The notes beneath the pieces were generated by a model. The model searched no databases. It saw only the letters and a program-made list of their open reading frames with translations, and was not told where the DNA came from. This document shows positions 28,979 to 41,786 of a DNA stretch of 62,295 nucleotides, piece by piece. How positions within the stretch are numbered: position 1 is the first letter of the stretch; each line of letters begins with the position of its first letter. A program made the translations under genes and the position numbers. The stretch comes from Elusimicrobiota bacterium. GTDB lineage: Bacteria > Elusimicrobiota > Elusimicrobia > Elusimicrobiales > UBA9959. The stretch is from positions 1-62,295 of the forward strand of contig JAAYVG010000019.1 in assembly GCA_012517285.1 (NCBI GenBank). Direction: 5' to 3'.

Positions 28979-29008
28979 TTTTTAAAGTAAATACCTTTTT
29001 ATCTAAAA

Positions 29009-29191
29009 TTATTCACACTTAATAGCCTGAACAGGACAGTTCTGTTCAGCATTCTTGCATGAATCTGCTGCTGTTTCAGGAACAGATGCCTTAGCAACGG
29101 CCTTATCTCCCTGCATCTCAAAAACATCAGGACAATCATTAACACACAAACCACATCCTATACACAAACTCTGATCCACAGTCGCTTTCAT
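29009..29191 (-). CDS. Small [4Fe-4S] ferredoxin
   Basis: 60 residues, cytoplasmic. CIGCGLCVNDCP (about residues 10-21) supplies three cluster ligands by CxxCxxC, and CPVQAI near the C-terminus supplies the fourth. The extra cysteines at about 20 and 45 are placed as in the single-cluster thermophile/Desulfovibrio-type ferredoxins, where they can form a disulfide. It is a low-potential electron carrier. A GGAGGTG ribosome-binding site precedes the ATG. It stands alone, with a terminator downstream. Confidence 0.92.
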   Translation of the reverse strand: MKATVDQSLCIGCGLCVNDCPDVFEMQGDKAVAKASVPETAADSCKNAEQNCPVQAIKCE

Positions 29192-29462
29192 TTCACACCT
29201 CCGAATATACTATTATTTGCCACGTCATAGATCTCACCTCGCAGAAAACAAAGATACATCTTTACAATCCGCATCAGAGATATTAAACAATGACATGTCA
29301 TTACTTCATAAAAGTATTATATAAAAAATAGCTGTTAATGTAAATTATAAAAATTGTCTACAGTGAGATATAAAAAAACGCTATTATATAAAAAATTGCT
29401 ATAATTAAATATATTAGCCTAGGGCTGATAAATGTTCTTTTTGTGATAATGAAAGAGGTTAT
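29192..29462. other. Gene-free divergent gap between ferredoxin and nusB
   Basis: A 271-bp AT-rich gap between divergent genes. No tRNA, no repeat from the other families and no open frame. A TATAAT at 29400-29405 could be the -10 box for nusB, but I see no matching -35 box. Confidence 0.4.
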
Positions 29463-33324
<3,862 letters not shown>

Positions 33325-33326
33325 AT

Positions 33327-33420
33327 AGTGGGCAGCGGTCAGAAATCAGAAGTCAGAGGACAGATGTCAGAAAGCAGAGGACAGAAAAGACAAAAAGCAA
33401 TAGTGGACGGTGGATATTGA
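33327..33420. repeat. CAGAAGTCAGAGGACAG-type heptad array
   Basis: A run of imperfect 7-bp units (GTCAGAA, ATCAGAA, GTCAGAG, GACAGAT, GTCAGAA and so on) starting 3 bp after the PurH-like stop codon, followed by a short AGTGGACGGTGGAT tail. It is the same family as the arrays at 2220, 11960 and 18840. No coding potential. Confidence 0.75.
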
Positions 33421-33456
33421 AATTTTGTCAGAAGAGAAAATTTAGTTGGAGGAAGT

Positions 33457-33714
33457 ATGATAATAAAAATAATTGAATTTTTAATAATACTTATAATAAT
33501 GGCTGTTATAGTTGTAGCATTCTTTATGACTATAATAAGAAGAGGATTTAATATAATAAATGAGATAACACCTGATATAGATGAGGTCAAAGAAATTCTA
33601 AGAGGCAATGTGGCTGTGGCTGAGTATTTTTCAAGGATTGTCTCTTCAACAATAATAGGGATAAGTATTATACTCTCAGTTGTTCTTATTATCTGCTTTT
33701 TAATAATAAGATGA
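33457..33714 (+). CDS. Small two-TM membrane protein
   Basis: 85 residues, not recognised. Two hydrophobic segments (about residues 5-27, IIEFLIILIIMAVIVVAFFM, and about 62-84, IIGISIILSVVLIICFLII) flank a short acidic loop. A GGAGGA ribosome-binding site 4 nt before the ATG supports a real gene. Its stop overlaps the start of the Tim44-like gene by 4 nt, so the two are translationally coupled and probably act together in the membrane. Confidence 0.75.
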   Translation: MIIKIIEFLIILIIMAVIVVAFFMTIIRRGFNIINEITPDIDEVKEILRGNVAVAEYFSRIVSSTIIGISIILSVVLIICFLIIR

Positions 33715-35060
33715 GATCAAAATTTTTTTTTATTTTAACTCTCCTTCTTCTTCCTGTGTTTTCATATGGAAGCTTCAATATCGTTGATAGACTTGCAAGT
33801 CCATTTGTAGATGACACAGGATACTCATCTTCTTACAGCAGTGATTCAGATGATAAAGATAGCAACAGCGATAGTTCTAAATGGATCATTATATTATTTA
33901 TGGTTATTGCTATTTTGTTTTTGCCAGCAGAAACAAAATACTCTGCAAGAAGAAAACGCATGATGGGCGAACCACTCAATCCCTCGCTTGCCTCAACCTT
34001 GGGTGATGCAATACTGGGACTTGCATCCAAAAAAATTGAAAAAAAATACTATGAATTTGATGATAATGAGATAATCAAGAAAGAAAATGAAATAAAGGAA
34101 CTTCTACCACAGACTGATTTAACCTATGAAAAGATAATTGAACACTGCAAATACGCGTTTGAACAGTTTATCCTTTTTCAGCAGGGAGAAAAAAATGATA
34201 TATCAAGAATTTCAACAGAGTCATTTTATACTAAATACCTTAAACCTATAAGCGAGCTTTATGATAAGGCCATCAAAAATATCATATCAGATTTTAGAAT
34301 AGAGGATATAAAAATTGTAAACCTCAGATATACTGAGTATGAGAAAGCGTTTTCTGTCATGGTGAAATATTTTTCAAGACAGTACTATGCTGATGCAATA
34401 AATAAAAACTTTATATCAGGTGATAGAACTCCGATTTCAAGATATGTTTTTTTAACATTTATATTCGATGATGGATGGAAACTTTCACTTATAGAACGAA
34501 AGGGAGAATCATATGTAATGAGAATCGAAAATGCTGTAAAGAATTATCCGCAGTCCAGCAAAAAAGAAGATATCCCTGTCAGTGGAATAAATTTACGACA
34601 GGATAATATTAAAAAAATTTCACTCCAGCAGGCCCAGCTCAAAATTGCAGAATATTTTTTTAATCTCTATACATGGTGGCAAAAACCTGACTCTGCTATA
34701 AAACTGGATATCTCTGATGAATTAAAGCAGAAACTGATCTCAGCAAGAGAAAAGATAACAACAGATCCTACAGTCTCCTTTCAAATAAACAAAATCATCA
34801 TATCAGGTATAGATTTTTTAAATATAGACAGAGATCTTTCCCAGAACATAAAAAGAATAATTGCAAGAATAAAATTTTCAATAAAAGGTAAGTTTTTGAA
34901 AAATGGTATAATGCTTTTGGATGAAACCGAAAGACTGGCTGATGAAATATGGGAATTTAAACTTGATGGTGAAAAAATTATGCTTTATGACATACCAAAA
35001 AGAATTAACTCATCAAATCAGATTGAATCAAATCCTCTTCAGATAGAGTGGCACATTTAA
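33711..35060 (+). CDS. Tim44-like domain protein, membrane-anchored
   Basis: 449 residues. A signal peptide (FFFILTLLLLPVFSYG) is followed by a Ser/Asp-rich linker and a TM segment near 60-77 (WIIILFMVIAILFLP). A Tim44-like domain lies at about 135-275 (FEQFILFQQGEKN, VNLRYTEYEKAFSVMVKYFSR, VFLTFIFDDGWKLSLIERKG). The C-terminal region (about 295-445) looks like a second, weaker copy (AQLKIAEYFFNLYTWWQKP, DEIWEFKLDGEKIMLYD). Bacterial Tim44-like proteins are membrane-associated and mostly of unknown role. It is coupled to the small membrane protein upstream. Confidence 0.7.
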   Translation: MRSKFFFILTLLLLPVFSYGSFNIVDRLASPFVDDTGYSSSYSSDSDDKDSNSDSSKWIIILFMVIAILFLPAETKYSARRKRMMGEPLNPSLASTLGDAILGLASKKIEKKYYEFDDNEIIKKENEIKELLPQTDLTYEKIIEHCKYAFEQFILFQQGEKNDISRISTESFYTKYLKPISELYDKAIKNIISDFRIEDIKIVNLRYTEYEKAFSVMVKYFSRQYYADAINKNFISGDRTPISRYVFLTFIFDDGWKLSLIERKGESYVMRIENAVKNYPQSSKKEDIPVSGINLRQDNIKKISLQQAQLKIAEYFFNLYTWWQKPDSAIKLDISDELKQKLISAREKITTDPTVSFQINKIIISGIDFLNIDRDLSQNIKRIIARIKFSIKGKFLKNGIMLLDETERLADEIWEFKLDGEKIMLYDIPKRINSSNQIESNPLQIEWHI

Positions 35061-35063
35061 TTA

Positions 35064-35227
35064 CTTATTTGGTCATCAAGATGTAGACGGATTAAATACG
35101 CTAATGTAAACGGATTCATCAGGACGTAAACAGATAGATTAGTTGTTTGGTTGTTTAGTTATCTGGTTGTCTGGTTATTTCTTAACCTCAATCTTAACCT
35201 TAACCTGCAGTTTTTCAGTGTCCCCTG
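35064..35227. repeat. Composite repeat: 12-mer array, TTGGTTGTTTAG run and element right end
   Basis: Three modules in order. First, GATGTAAACGGATTCATCA-type 12-mers (about 35075-35135). Second, TTGTTTGGTTGTTTAGTTAT and similar low-complexity units (about 35140-35175). Third, TTAACCTCAATCTTAACC leading into CCTGCAGTTTTTCAGTGTCC (35176-35227). The third module is the right end of the element at 18768-19093, with one base changed in the end repeat. The same order recurs at 44284-44541. Confidence 0.75.
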
Positions 35228-35228
35228 T

Positions 35229-35753
35229 TTATTTTATACTTTCCTCTATAATTTTTTTGGCTCTAAACAGATGAACCTTTACGGTGTTTATAGGAATTTT
35301 TAATATCTCTGATATCTCATCATATGATTTTTCCTCAAAATAATAAAGCTTTATTATAATCTTATACTTATCAGGCATCCCTTCTATCACATTGCCAAGA
35401 CTCTTTGATATGATTGCTTTCTCAAAAATTTTCTCATATGAATCCTCTTTAACAGAATTTTCAATCTCTGGTGTTATATCAACATTTCTATCCTTTTTTC
35501 TTTCAAGCCAGTTCATACTCAAATTGTATGCTATTCTGTAAAGCCAAGATGAGATCTTTGAATCCCCTCTGAAATCCTCTATCTTTTCATAGGCCTTTAA
35601 AAACACATCTGACAATATATCCTCAGCATCCTCCTGAACCTTAACATAGCCGAAAATGATCTTGAATATAAAATCCTGATGCTTTAAAAAAAGCTCTCCA
35701 AAGGCCTCTTTATCTCCTAAAAGTATCCTTTTTAATATTTCCTTTTCATCCAT
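35229..35753 (-). CDS. ECF-type RNA polymerase sigma factor
   Basis: 174 residues with regions 2 and 4 only. Region 2 (about 20-95) shows AEDILSDVFLKAYEKIEDFRGDSKISSWLYRIAYNL; region 4 (about 115-172) shows MPDKYKIIIKLYYFEEKSYDEISEILKIPINTVKVHLFRAKK. No anti-sigma factor or zinc-finger ZAS protein is adjacent. It is the last gene of the overlapping cysE-to-sigma run, overlapping anmK by 8 nt. The repeat at 35176-35227 abuts its stop codon. Confidence 0.92.
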   Translation of the reverse strand: MDEKEILKRILLGDKEAFGELFLKHQDFIFKIIFGYVKVQEDAEDILSDVFLKAYEKIEDFRGDSKISSWLYRIAYNLSMNWLERKKDRNVDITPEIENSVKEDSYEKIFEKAIISKSLGNVIEGMPDKYKIIIKLYYFEEKSYDEISEILKIPINTVKVHLFRAKKIIEESIK

Positions 35754-36852
35754 TTACTAACTTCCCAAGAACAACCCTTTTTTTAGCTCCTGTTACGCAA
35801 GGACAGTTTGATGGTATATTTAAAATCTTTGCAGCCCCGAGAAGTGCAAATCCCGCCGCTTCCTTTGCCAAAGGCTCAATACCATAATCTGATATTGAGC
35901 TAACTCTTACTGGCGATATAAGCTCTGAAATATTTTTAACAAGTGTTATGTTATAAACCCCACCACCACTTATCACAAGCTCATCCATATTCTCTTTTAC
36001 AAATCTTTTTATGGCGTCAGAGATTACAACAGCCGTAAAATAATTAAGCGTGGCGAGAATATCCTCTGTCCTTTCCTTTTTGAAATCAAAATTTTTTATA
36101 ACAAAATCCTTACCAAACTCCTCTCTGTCAAGCGACTTCGGTGGTCTTTTTTTAAAAAACTTATTTTTCATAAACTTATTAATTCTTTTAAAATCAATCC
36201 TTCCCCTGCTTGCAAGCTCTCCATTTTTATCATAATCTCTTCTGCCATTTGTTTTTATAACAACGCTCCAGTCCATAAGCGTATTGCCAGGTCCGATATC
36301 AAAGCCATATGTCTTGACCCCTTTTCCAACAACAGATATGTTGCTTATTCCACCAATATTTAAAAGTCCGACAGGCTTTTTTCTTTCACCAAATAGAAAC
36401 TCATCCATAAATGGAATAAGCGGTGCCCCCTCACCACCAGCAATGATATCACCACACCGAAAGTCATAGGCAACAGGTAAATTAAATCTTCTTGATATAA
36501 ACTCAGGCTCACCAATCTGGAGTGTTACCCTTTCCTTTGAGCTATGATAGACTGTCTGACCATGGCTTGATATCACATCAATTCCATTCAACTTAATTTT
36601 ATTTTCAGTAATAAACTTTTCAATCATATCTGACCATAACATCCCAAGCTTATAGTTCAAACCAGCTATATCAGACAATGGAAGCTCCCTTGCCATCATT
36701 ATCTCCTTCCTCAGCCTTTTATCATACGGATATGTCTTAAAGAAAGGAATAAATATCTTTTTTTTATCGAAATCAATTTCTGTATATGCTATTGAAAGCC
36801 CATCAGAACTTGTTCCAGACATTAGGCCTATTGATTTAATCTTATTTTTCAT
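35746..36852 (-). CDS. anmK: 1,6-anhydro-N-acetylmuramic acid kinase
   Basis: 368 residues. MSGTSSDGLSIAYTEI at the N-terminus binds the ATP phosphates, followed by SSHGQTVYH, GLLNIGGISNISV, FDIGPGNTLMDW and a C-terminal VISGGGVYN. AnmK phosphorylates and opens anhydroMurNAc released by lytic transglycosylases, so it marks peptidoglycan recycling and a Gram-negative-type wall. Length is standard. It overlaps the ECF T-component gene by 11 nt and the sigma gene by 8 nt. Nothing in its neighbours shares its pathway, so its place in the operon probably reflects gene packing. Confidence 0.94.
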   Translation of the reverse strand: MKNKIKSIGLMSGTSSDGLSIAYTEIDFDKKKIFIPFFKTYPYDKRLRKEIMMARELPLSDIAGLNYKLGMLWSDMIEKFITENKIKLNGIDVISSHGQTVYHSSKERVTLQIGEPEFISRRFNLPVAYDFRCGDIIAGGEGAPLIPFMDEFLFGERKKPVGLLNIGGISNISVVGKGVKTYGFDIGPGNTLMDWSVVIKTNGRRDYDKNGELASRGRIDFKRINKFMKNKFFKKRPPKSLDREEFGKDFVIKNFDFKKERTEDILATLNYFTAVVISDAIKRFVKENMDELVISGGGVYNITLVKNISELISPVRVSSISDYGIEPLAKEAAGFALLGAAKILNIPSNCPCVTGAKKRVVLGKLVNG

Positions 36853-37396
36853 ATAAACCCCTTGTGTATAAAAGTTCTACCAGATCATATGATATCTTAA
36901 CCGAATTTCTTACGCAAACATAAACAAGCATATGTATGTTTTTAAAAAACTTAAAACCGCTGTTCTCCCTCCTGTAAAAATAGAAGACATCTGATACATC
37001 ACTGCTCATCCGCCTCATAACAGAAAGAGTAAAAAGTGATATAAACTTAAGCTTATAAAACCTGTATCTATCAAAAAATATAGTTAAATCCTTCATTTTA
37101 ATTGTATCGTTTATAAGATTTATCAAAACTCCAAATATATAGAGGTGAACAAATATATTTGTGTTTGAAATAAGTTTTTCGCTTGAAAGCCCAAATGTGT
37201 TAAAATCAAATGACATAATAAAAAGAAAGATTGCAGGAAAAATCCAGAATTTAAACCCACCCATAAACCTAAGCGATTTTTTTGATATAAAAAGAACTAT
37301 TAAAAATATAATTAAAAGCATGAGATATCCTATCCAGTTAGAAATAAACGATGATATGATAAAAAGCAAAAATGCTGATATCTCAAGGAATTTCAT
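36842..37396 (-). CDS. ECF transporter T component (CbiQ/EcfT-like)
   Basis: 184 residues with four to five hydrophobic segments (about 5-45, 50-70, 80-100 and 130-175). It is much shorter than CbiQ (about 225-260), and the two Ala-Arg-Gly coupling motifs of EcfT are reduced to LYTRGLYEK at the very C-terminus and RRENSGFKFFK. Assignment rests mainly on context: it lies directly after an S-like protein and a tandem ECF-type ATPase, with overlaps at both ends. It would be the membrane coupling subunit. Confidence 0.6.
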   Translation of the reverse strand: MKFLEISAFLLFIISSFISNWIGYLMLLIIFLIVLFISKKSLRFMGGFKFWIFPAIFLFIMSFDFNTFGLSSEKLISNTNIFVHLYIFGVLINLINDTIKMKDLTIFFDRYRFYKLKFISLFTLSVMRRMSSDVSDVFYFYRRENSGFKFFKNIHMLVYVCVRNSVKISYDLVELLYTRGLYEK

Positions 37397-37976
37397 TTTT
37401 GAGCCACCTTATAAGCTTTAAAGAAATCAACGCTGAAAAAATCCATATAACAATATGACATAATATCCAGAGTGCAAGTATCCATATATAAAAACTACTT
37501 TTAAACCCAAAGAGCTTTGATATGTTATTTAGAGCATTTATATAAACATCAAATATGCTCCCTCCATACATAATCCATGTCGTTATAAAGAAATGAGGGA
37601 CCCCTTCAAGAACACATAGAAATGATGCAATAAATACCGAAAGCATATTAAACTTTAATGCTGAAAATGTAAGCTCCATAAGAAACCCTTCTATGAAAAT
37701 ACCTATTACAGGCCCCAACTTAAATCCGCCATAAGAAAAAAGCTTGACAGCAATAGCAACCGCAGATGAAAGGAGAGTTACTCCAATCCTGTTGGCATAG
37801 CTTCTAGATATACACATAAAAATTGCACCAAAGCCTGCCATAACAGCTCCCCTTAACGGGAAGTTTATCATATGGAGATACGAGCCAAAAACCATTTCAA
37901 AAAGCCCCCACATAACACCAAATACCACAGGAAAGACTGTTGCTTTCAATGCTGATATCTCATTTTTTTCTTTCAT
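37383..37976 (-). CDS. Probable ECF transporter S component
   Basis: 197 residues, about six TM segments: VFPVVFGVMWGLFEMVFGSY (15-35), a second near 40-60, LLSSAVAIAVKLFSYGG, VIGIFIEGFLMELTF, MLSVFIASFLCVLEGVP, and FYIWILALWILCHIVIWIF at the C-terminus. It lies between the ATPase and T-component genes, where substrate-binding S subunits are found. It matches no S subunit I can name (not BioY, ThiT, RibU, CbiM or NikM by motif). The substrate is therefore unknown. Confidence 0.55.
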   Translation of the reverse strand: MKEKNEISALKATVFPVVFGVMWGLFEMVFGSYLHMINFPLRGAVMAGFGAIFMCISRSYANRIGVTLLSSAVAIAVKLFSYGGFKLGPVIGIFIEGFLMELTFSALKFNMLSVFIASFLCVLEGVPHFFITTWIMYGGSIFDVYINALNNISKLFGFKSSFYIWILALWILCHIVIWIFSALISLKLIRWLKNEIP

Positions 37977-39229
37977 ATCTCAATCACATCACAGCTTATG
38001 CTCTTAATTATATCCCTTCTGTGAGTTATAACAATAACCGAACCTCCATTTTTAAGATATTCTCTCATTAATAAAAATATAGCTTTTTCTGATGCAATAT
38101 CAAAGCTTAGAAACGGTTCATCAACTATGATAAGTTTTTTGTCTGAAAGAATTGCATTGACCATCAAAAATTTCTGCTTCTCCCCATAGCTGAGGTGTGA
38201 TGCATAGCTGCCTAACTTTTCATATATCTTTAATCCCTCCATATATTTTTTTAATACATCACTCTTATAACCATTAAACATATCAGATATTCTTCTTGCC
38301 ATAATCTCAACATCAGGGTTTGACATAACAGGGAAAACATTTTTATAAAGCAAACTCCTGTCAGCTTTCCTGTCACAAAAATATATATCTCCATCATAAT
38401 CATCAATCATACCAGCAAGTATCCTTGTAACAGTTGTTTTTCCACTTCCATTTGGGCCATATAAAACCTTTATCTCCCCGCTCTTTAATTCAAAATCAAT
38501 ACTTTTTTTTAAAAATCTGTGAGAAAGATTTTTCACAGCAACAATATTTTTTTCTTGTTTGAAATCATTCCCCTTGATGAACACCTCACTCTGATATTTT
38601 TTATGAACAAAAGGCTCTATCCTTTTATCCCTTATCTCAAAATATCCGTCAATTACCTCATTCATCTCATCAAATCTATGACCGACAATAAGAACTGTAA
38701 AATTTTTTTTAAGTTCACCAACCCTTTCTATTAAAAGATTTAAATTGTTATCATCAAGAAATGCAAGTGGCTCATCCATAATAACAAGAGCTGCTCTGTT
38801 TGAAAAGCTAAGATTGACTGATATTATATACCTCTGCTTTTCACCTGATGAAAGTCTGTCAGTTTTTTTATTCTTTATCTCATCAAGTCCCCAGATTTTA
38901 AAAAACTCATCAGGATTTTTAAACATAAAGTTTTTGTTGAGTGAAAAGAATGAGACCTCATCATACGCTGTTTCAGCTAAAAGCGATGAGTCAAGTTCCT
39001 GCGGTATAACAACAGGTTTTTTTAGAGGTTCATCATCAATAGATATCTCTCCCGAAAGTTTTCCCTTATAAAGATCAACTGCAACCCCTGATATAATCCT
39101 TACGAGAGTAGTCTTTCCGCTTCCATTGCTACCGGTAACAGCATAGCATCCCTTTTTGAGGCTTAATGATGCATCATAAAATATATTATTTATCCCGTCA
39201 TAAGAAAAACTAAGATTTTTTATTTCCAT
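37973..39229 (-). CDS. ECF transporter fused ATPase (two ABC domains)
   Basis: 418 residues with two ABC ATPase domains. Domain 1 (1-210) has Walker A GSNGSGKTT, signature LSSGEKQR and Walker B LVIMDEPL. Domain 2 (about 225-418) has Walker A GPNGSGKTT, signature LSYGEKQK and Walker B LIIVDEPF. Each has an H-loop (VGHR, ITHR). The fused A-A' layout is typical of ECF vitamin/metal transporters of the YkoD type. With the S-like and T-like genes downstream it makes a complete three-gene ECF set. It overlaps the NTPase gene by 10 nt. Confidence 0.85.
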   Translation of the reverse strand: MEIKNLSFSYDGINNIFYDASLSLKKGCYAVTGSNGSGKTTLVRIISGVAVDLYKGKLSGEISIDDEPLKKPVVIPQELDSSLLAETAYDEVSFFSLNKNFMFKNPDEFFKIWGLDEIKNKKTDRLSSGEKQRYIISVNLSFSNRAALVIMDEPLAFLDDNNLNLLIERVGELKKNFTVLIVGHRFDEMNEVIDGYFEIRDKRIEPFVHKKYQSEVFIKGNDFKQEKNIVAVKNLSHRFLKKSIDFELKSGEIKVLYGPNGSGKTTVTRILAGMIDDYDGDIYFCDRKADRSLLYKNVFPVMSNPDVEIMARRISDMFNGYKSDVLKKYMEGLKIYEKLGSYASHLSYGEKQKFLMVNAILSDKKLIIVDEPFLSFDIASEKAIFLLMREYLKNGGSVIVITHRRDIIKSISCDVIEI

Positions 39230-39699
39230 AGCCTTTCAAAAAACTTCATATCAAATCTCTCAGCAATCAGATAATACTTCAGATTAAAAAAATCTATGAA
39301 ATCAGAGAGAAGATTTTTTCTTACAGCCACAACGAAATCAGCATCATTTTTTAAAAGCAATTTTATTGTTTTAAAATGTCCCTTGCCAGCAAGCTCAACA
39401 GGCCCTGCTTCATCTATTATAAAAAAGTCTTCCTCCCTCAAAACTTTTTTAACAACATAGTACACAAGGCTAAATATATCATCATTGAGAAAAATCCTTC
39501 CTTCATTTTTTACGACCTCAACAGCCTTACCAAGCCTCAGATCATTCATAAAAGCATAATAATAGACACTGTCTCTTACACTTTCTTTTTCTGATATAAG
39601 TGCAAAAACATTTTTTTTGTTCTTTTTAGCTTTTGTGTAAAGTTTTTTAAGAAATGTTGTTTTACCAGAATTGACTGGGCTTGAAAGGATATATATCAT
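39220..39699 (-). CDS. THEP1-like nucleoside triphosphatase
   Basis: 159 residues. Walker A is SSPVNSGKTT at the N-terminus and Walker B FFIIDEAGPVEL near 92-103, the pattern of THEP1/DUF2478-type NTPases. The C-terminal VAVRKNLLSDFIDFF segment also fits. THEP1 family members hydrolyse NTPs but their cell role is unsettled. It overlaps the ECF ATPase by 10 nt and the Nudix gene by 4 nt, so it is probably co-expressed with the ECF transporter and may process the imported compound or be a regulator. Confidence 0.65.
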   Translation of the reverse strand: MIYILSSPVNSGKTTFLKKLYTKAKKNKKNVFALISEKESVRDSVYYYAFMNDLRLGKAVEVVKNEGRIFLNDDIFSLVYYVVKKVLREEDFFIIDEAGPVELAGKGHFKTIKLLLKNDADFVVAVRKNLLSDFIDFFNLKYYLIAERFDMKFFERLWK

Positions 39700-40187
39700 A
39701 TACTCTTGACGAGCCTGAAACTGTGTTTAAGAAGTTTGTTGTTTTTGTAATAGAATGTTCCATAGAAAAAATTTTTATCAAATATCCTTTTCAAAAATAT
39801 TTTATCCCCCTCCCATAGATTTAGCTTCAAGAGATCCTTCTTTTTAACCCACTCAAGAACTCCTTCCCTTGAATCACTCTCAAATTTTCTTGATGAAACC
39901 TCAGCAACATAAACGAAAACAATCCAATTATTTTTACCATCAAAGCACGGAAAGTTAAGTATTCCCTTAAAAACTGGATTTTTTATTTTTATTCCACTCT
40001 CTTCTTTTATTTCCCTTATAACGCAATCGTAAGGGCTTTCTCCCTCTTCTAACTTACCACCAAGCCCGTTGTATTTGTTATGATGTATATCATTTTTTTT
40101 GCCAACCCTGTGAATCATCAGAACACTGTCTCCAGAAACTATGTAGCAGAGGGTAGCTAATATATTGTTTGAATAATTTTTTTTCAT
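39696..40187 (-). CDS. Nudix hydrolase
   Basis: 163 residues. The Nudix box is complete: GLGGKLEEGESPYDCVIREI continuing KEESGI, matching GX5EX7REUXEEXGU. The upstream LATLCYIVSGDSVLMIHRVGK strand and the downstream GILNFPCFDG and NWIVFVYVAE fit MutT/8-oxo-dGTP-type enzymes. Substrate preference cannot be read from the sequence. It overlaps its neighbours on both sides by 4 nt. Confidence 0.88.
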   Translation of the reverse strand: MKKNYSNNILATLCYIVSGDSVLMIHRVGKKNDIHHNKYNGLGGKLEEGESPYDCVIREIKEESGIKIKNPVFKGILNFPCFDGKNNWIVFVYVAEVSSRKFESDSREGVLEWVKKKDLLKLNLWEGDKIFLKRIFDKNFFYGTFYYKNNKLLKHSFRLVKSI

Positions 40188-41101
40188 ATTCCCTCAAAAA
40201 GATACGAGCTTATATAACGCTCTGCTGTATCTGGAAGTATAACAACAATATTCTTGCCCTCAAATTTTTTTGATACCTCAATTGCAGCCTTCATAGCAGC
40301 ACCAGAGCTTATCCCAGCAAATATCCCCTCTTTTCTTGCAAGCTCAACTGAAAACTTCCTTGCATCCTCATCGCTTACACAAATTATCTCATCTATAATA
40401 GATCTATCAAGAACAGGTGGAACAAATCCTGCTCCTATCCCCTCTATCTCATGACTTCCTCTTTCCTTTCCAGAAAGCACAGCAGATGATGATGGTTCAA
40501 CAGCAATTATTTTTAAATCTTTATTTTTTTCTTTAAGATACTTTCCTGTTCCGCTGAGTGTTCCACCAGTTCCAACCCCAGATACAAGGAGATCAACCCT
40601 TCCATCAAGGTCGCTCCATATCTCAGGACCTGTAGTCTTATAATGTGCTTCTAAATTTTGATTATTTTCAAACTGAGAGGCCATAAAATAATTTTTATTA
40701 TTTCTGACCATATCCTTTGCCATTTTAACAGCACCTTCCATGCCCAACCTTTTATCACTCAATATAACCTCAGCCCCAAAAAACTTTAATATTTTAACAC
40801 GCTCAATGCTCATATTCTCAGGCATAATTATTATAAGTTTAAAGCCATATATCCTTGAAAGCCATGCAAGTGCTATACCTGTGTTACCACTTGTTGCCTC
40901 AACCACAACACTTTTATCATTTATCTTTCCATCCTCCATAGCCTTTTTAATTATAAAAAACCCCGCTCTATCCTTAACACTGTGAAGCGGATTAAAGTAT
41001 TCAAGTTTTGCAAATATATTATTGCTACTCTTGTTTAATCTGTTTATCTTTACAAGGGGGGTCTTTCCCACAAGCTCTGACATATTTCCTGCATATCTCA
41101 T
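40184..41101 (-). CDS. cysK: Cysteine synthase (O-acetylserine sulfhydrylase)
   Basis: 305 residues, PLP-dependent beta-family. The Schiff-base lysine is in [14 protein letters not shown] (about residue 43), the substrate loop is [11 protein letters not shown], and the phosphate-binding [16 protein letters not shown] and [11 protein letters not shown] follow. It makes cysteine from O-acetylserine and sulfide. It follows cysE with a 4-nt overlap, giving both steps of cysteine synthesis. The C-terminus is standard and nothing is missing. Confidence 0.95.
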   Translation of the reverse strand: MRYAGNMSELVGKTPLVKINRLNKSSNNIFAKLEYFNPLHSVKDRAGFFIIKKAMEDGKINDKSVVVEATSGNTGIALAWLSRIYGFKLIIIMPENMSIERVKILKFFGAEVILSDKRLGMEGAVKMAKDMVRNNKNYFMASQFENNQNLEAHYKTTGPEIWSDLDGRVDLLVSGVGTGGTLSGTGKYLKEKNKDLKIIAVEPSSSAVLSGKERGSHEIEGIGAGFVPPVLDRSIIDEIICVSDEDARKFSVELARKEGIFAGISSGAAMKAAIEVSKKFEGKNIVVILPDTAERYISSYLFEGI

Positions 41102-41721
41102 TTTTTTACCTCTTTTTTTAACTCAACTATCTCCTTCCACAAAAGTTTTATCTCATTATCATAAAAACTTGAAACCTTATTGTGATCAAGAACAGATTCA
41201 TTATCCTCTATACCATTGCCCTTTGCCTTTGCCTCAACACCAAAAACTGTACAATCAGGACAGACATCTTTAAGCACAACCGAACCTGCTCCAATCCTTG
41301 CCCTTGAACCTATTCTTATATTACCGAGAACTATTGCCCCAGCTCCTATAACGACATGGTCTTCAACAGTTGGATGTCTTTTGCCTTTATTAAGACTTGT
41401 TCCACCGAGCACAACCCCTTGATACATAAGCACATCATCACCAATCTCAGCAGTTTCGCCTATAACCACCCCCATACCATGGTCTATAAAAACCCGCCTA
41501 CCTATTTTTGCTCCAGGGTGAATCTCAACACCTGTAAGGAATCTTGAAATATGGGAAAGAAATCGAGATAAAAAATAAAACTTCTTATTCCAAAGAAAAT
41601 GATTTATCCTGTGTGCCCATATAGCATGAACACCCGGATAGCAAAAGATAATCTCAATAACGCTTCTTGCTGCAGGATCTTTTTCAAATACATTTTTTAT
41701 ATCCTCTTTAAAGTTAAACAT
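41098..41721 (-). CDS. cysE: Serine O-acetyltransferase (short, EpsC/CysE type)
   Basis: 207 residues. The N-terminal helical part ([28 protein letters not shown]) is followed by the left-handed beta-helix of hexapeptide repeats ([40 protein letters not shown]). The active-site HP...[11 protein letters not shown] and [10 protein letters not shown] tail follow. It makes O-acetylserine for CysK. It is the first gene of the nine-gene overlapping run, so the promoter of that run should lie in 41722-41786. Confidence 0.94.
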   Translation of the reverse strand: MFNFKEDIKNVFEKDPAARSVIEIIFCYPGVHAIWAHRINHFLWNKKFYFLSRFLSHISRFLTGVEIHPGAKIGRRVFIDHGMGVVIGETAEIGDDVLMYQGVVLGGTSLNKGKRHPTVEDHVVIGAGAIVLGNIRIGSRARIGAGSVVLKDVCPDCTVFGVEAKAKGNGIEDNESVLDHNKVSSFYDNEIKLLWKEIVELKKEVKK

Positions 41722-41729
41722 ATAGATAT

Positions 41730-41757
41730 TTTACAAAAATAAGTTATTTTATATAAT
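41730..41757 (+). promoter_or_regulatory. Promoter candidate for the WD40 gene
   Basis: TTTACA (41730-41735), a 16-bp spacer and TATAAT (41752-41757), followed by AAAGGAG and the ATG at 41787. It lies in the 65-bp divergent gap shared with cysE. Confidence 0.55.
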
Positions 41758-41786
41758 CTTAATTATATTCATTTAAAGGAGACTTT

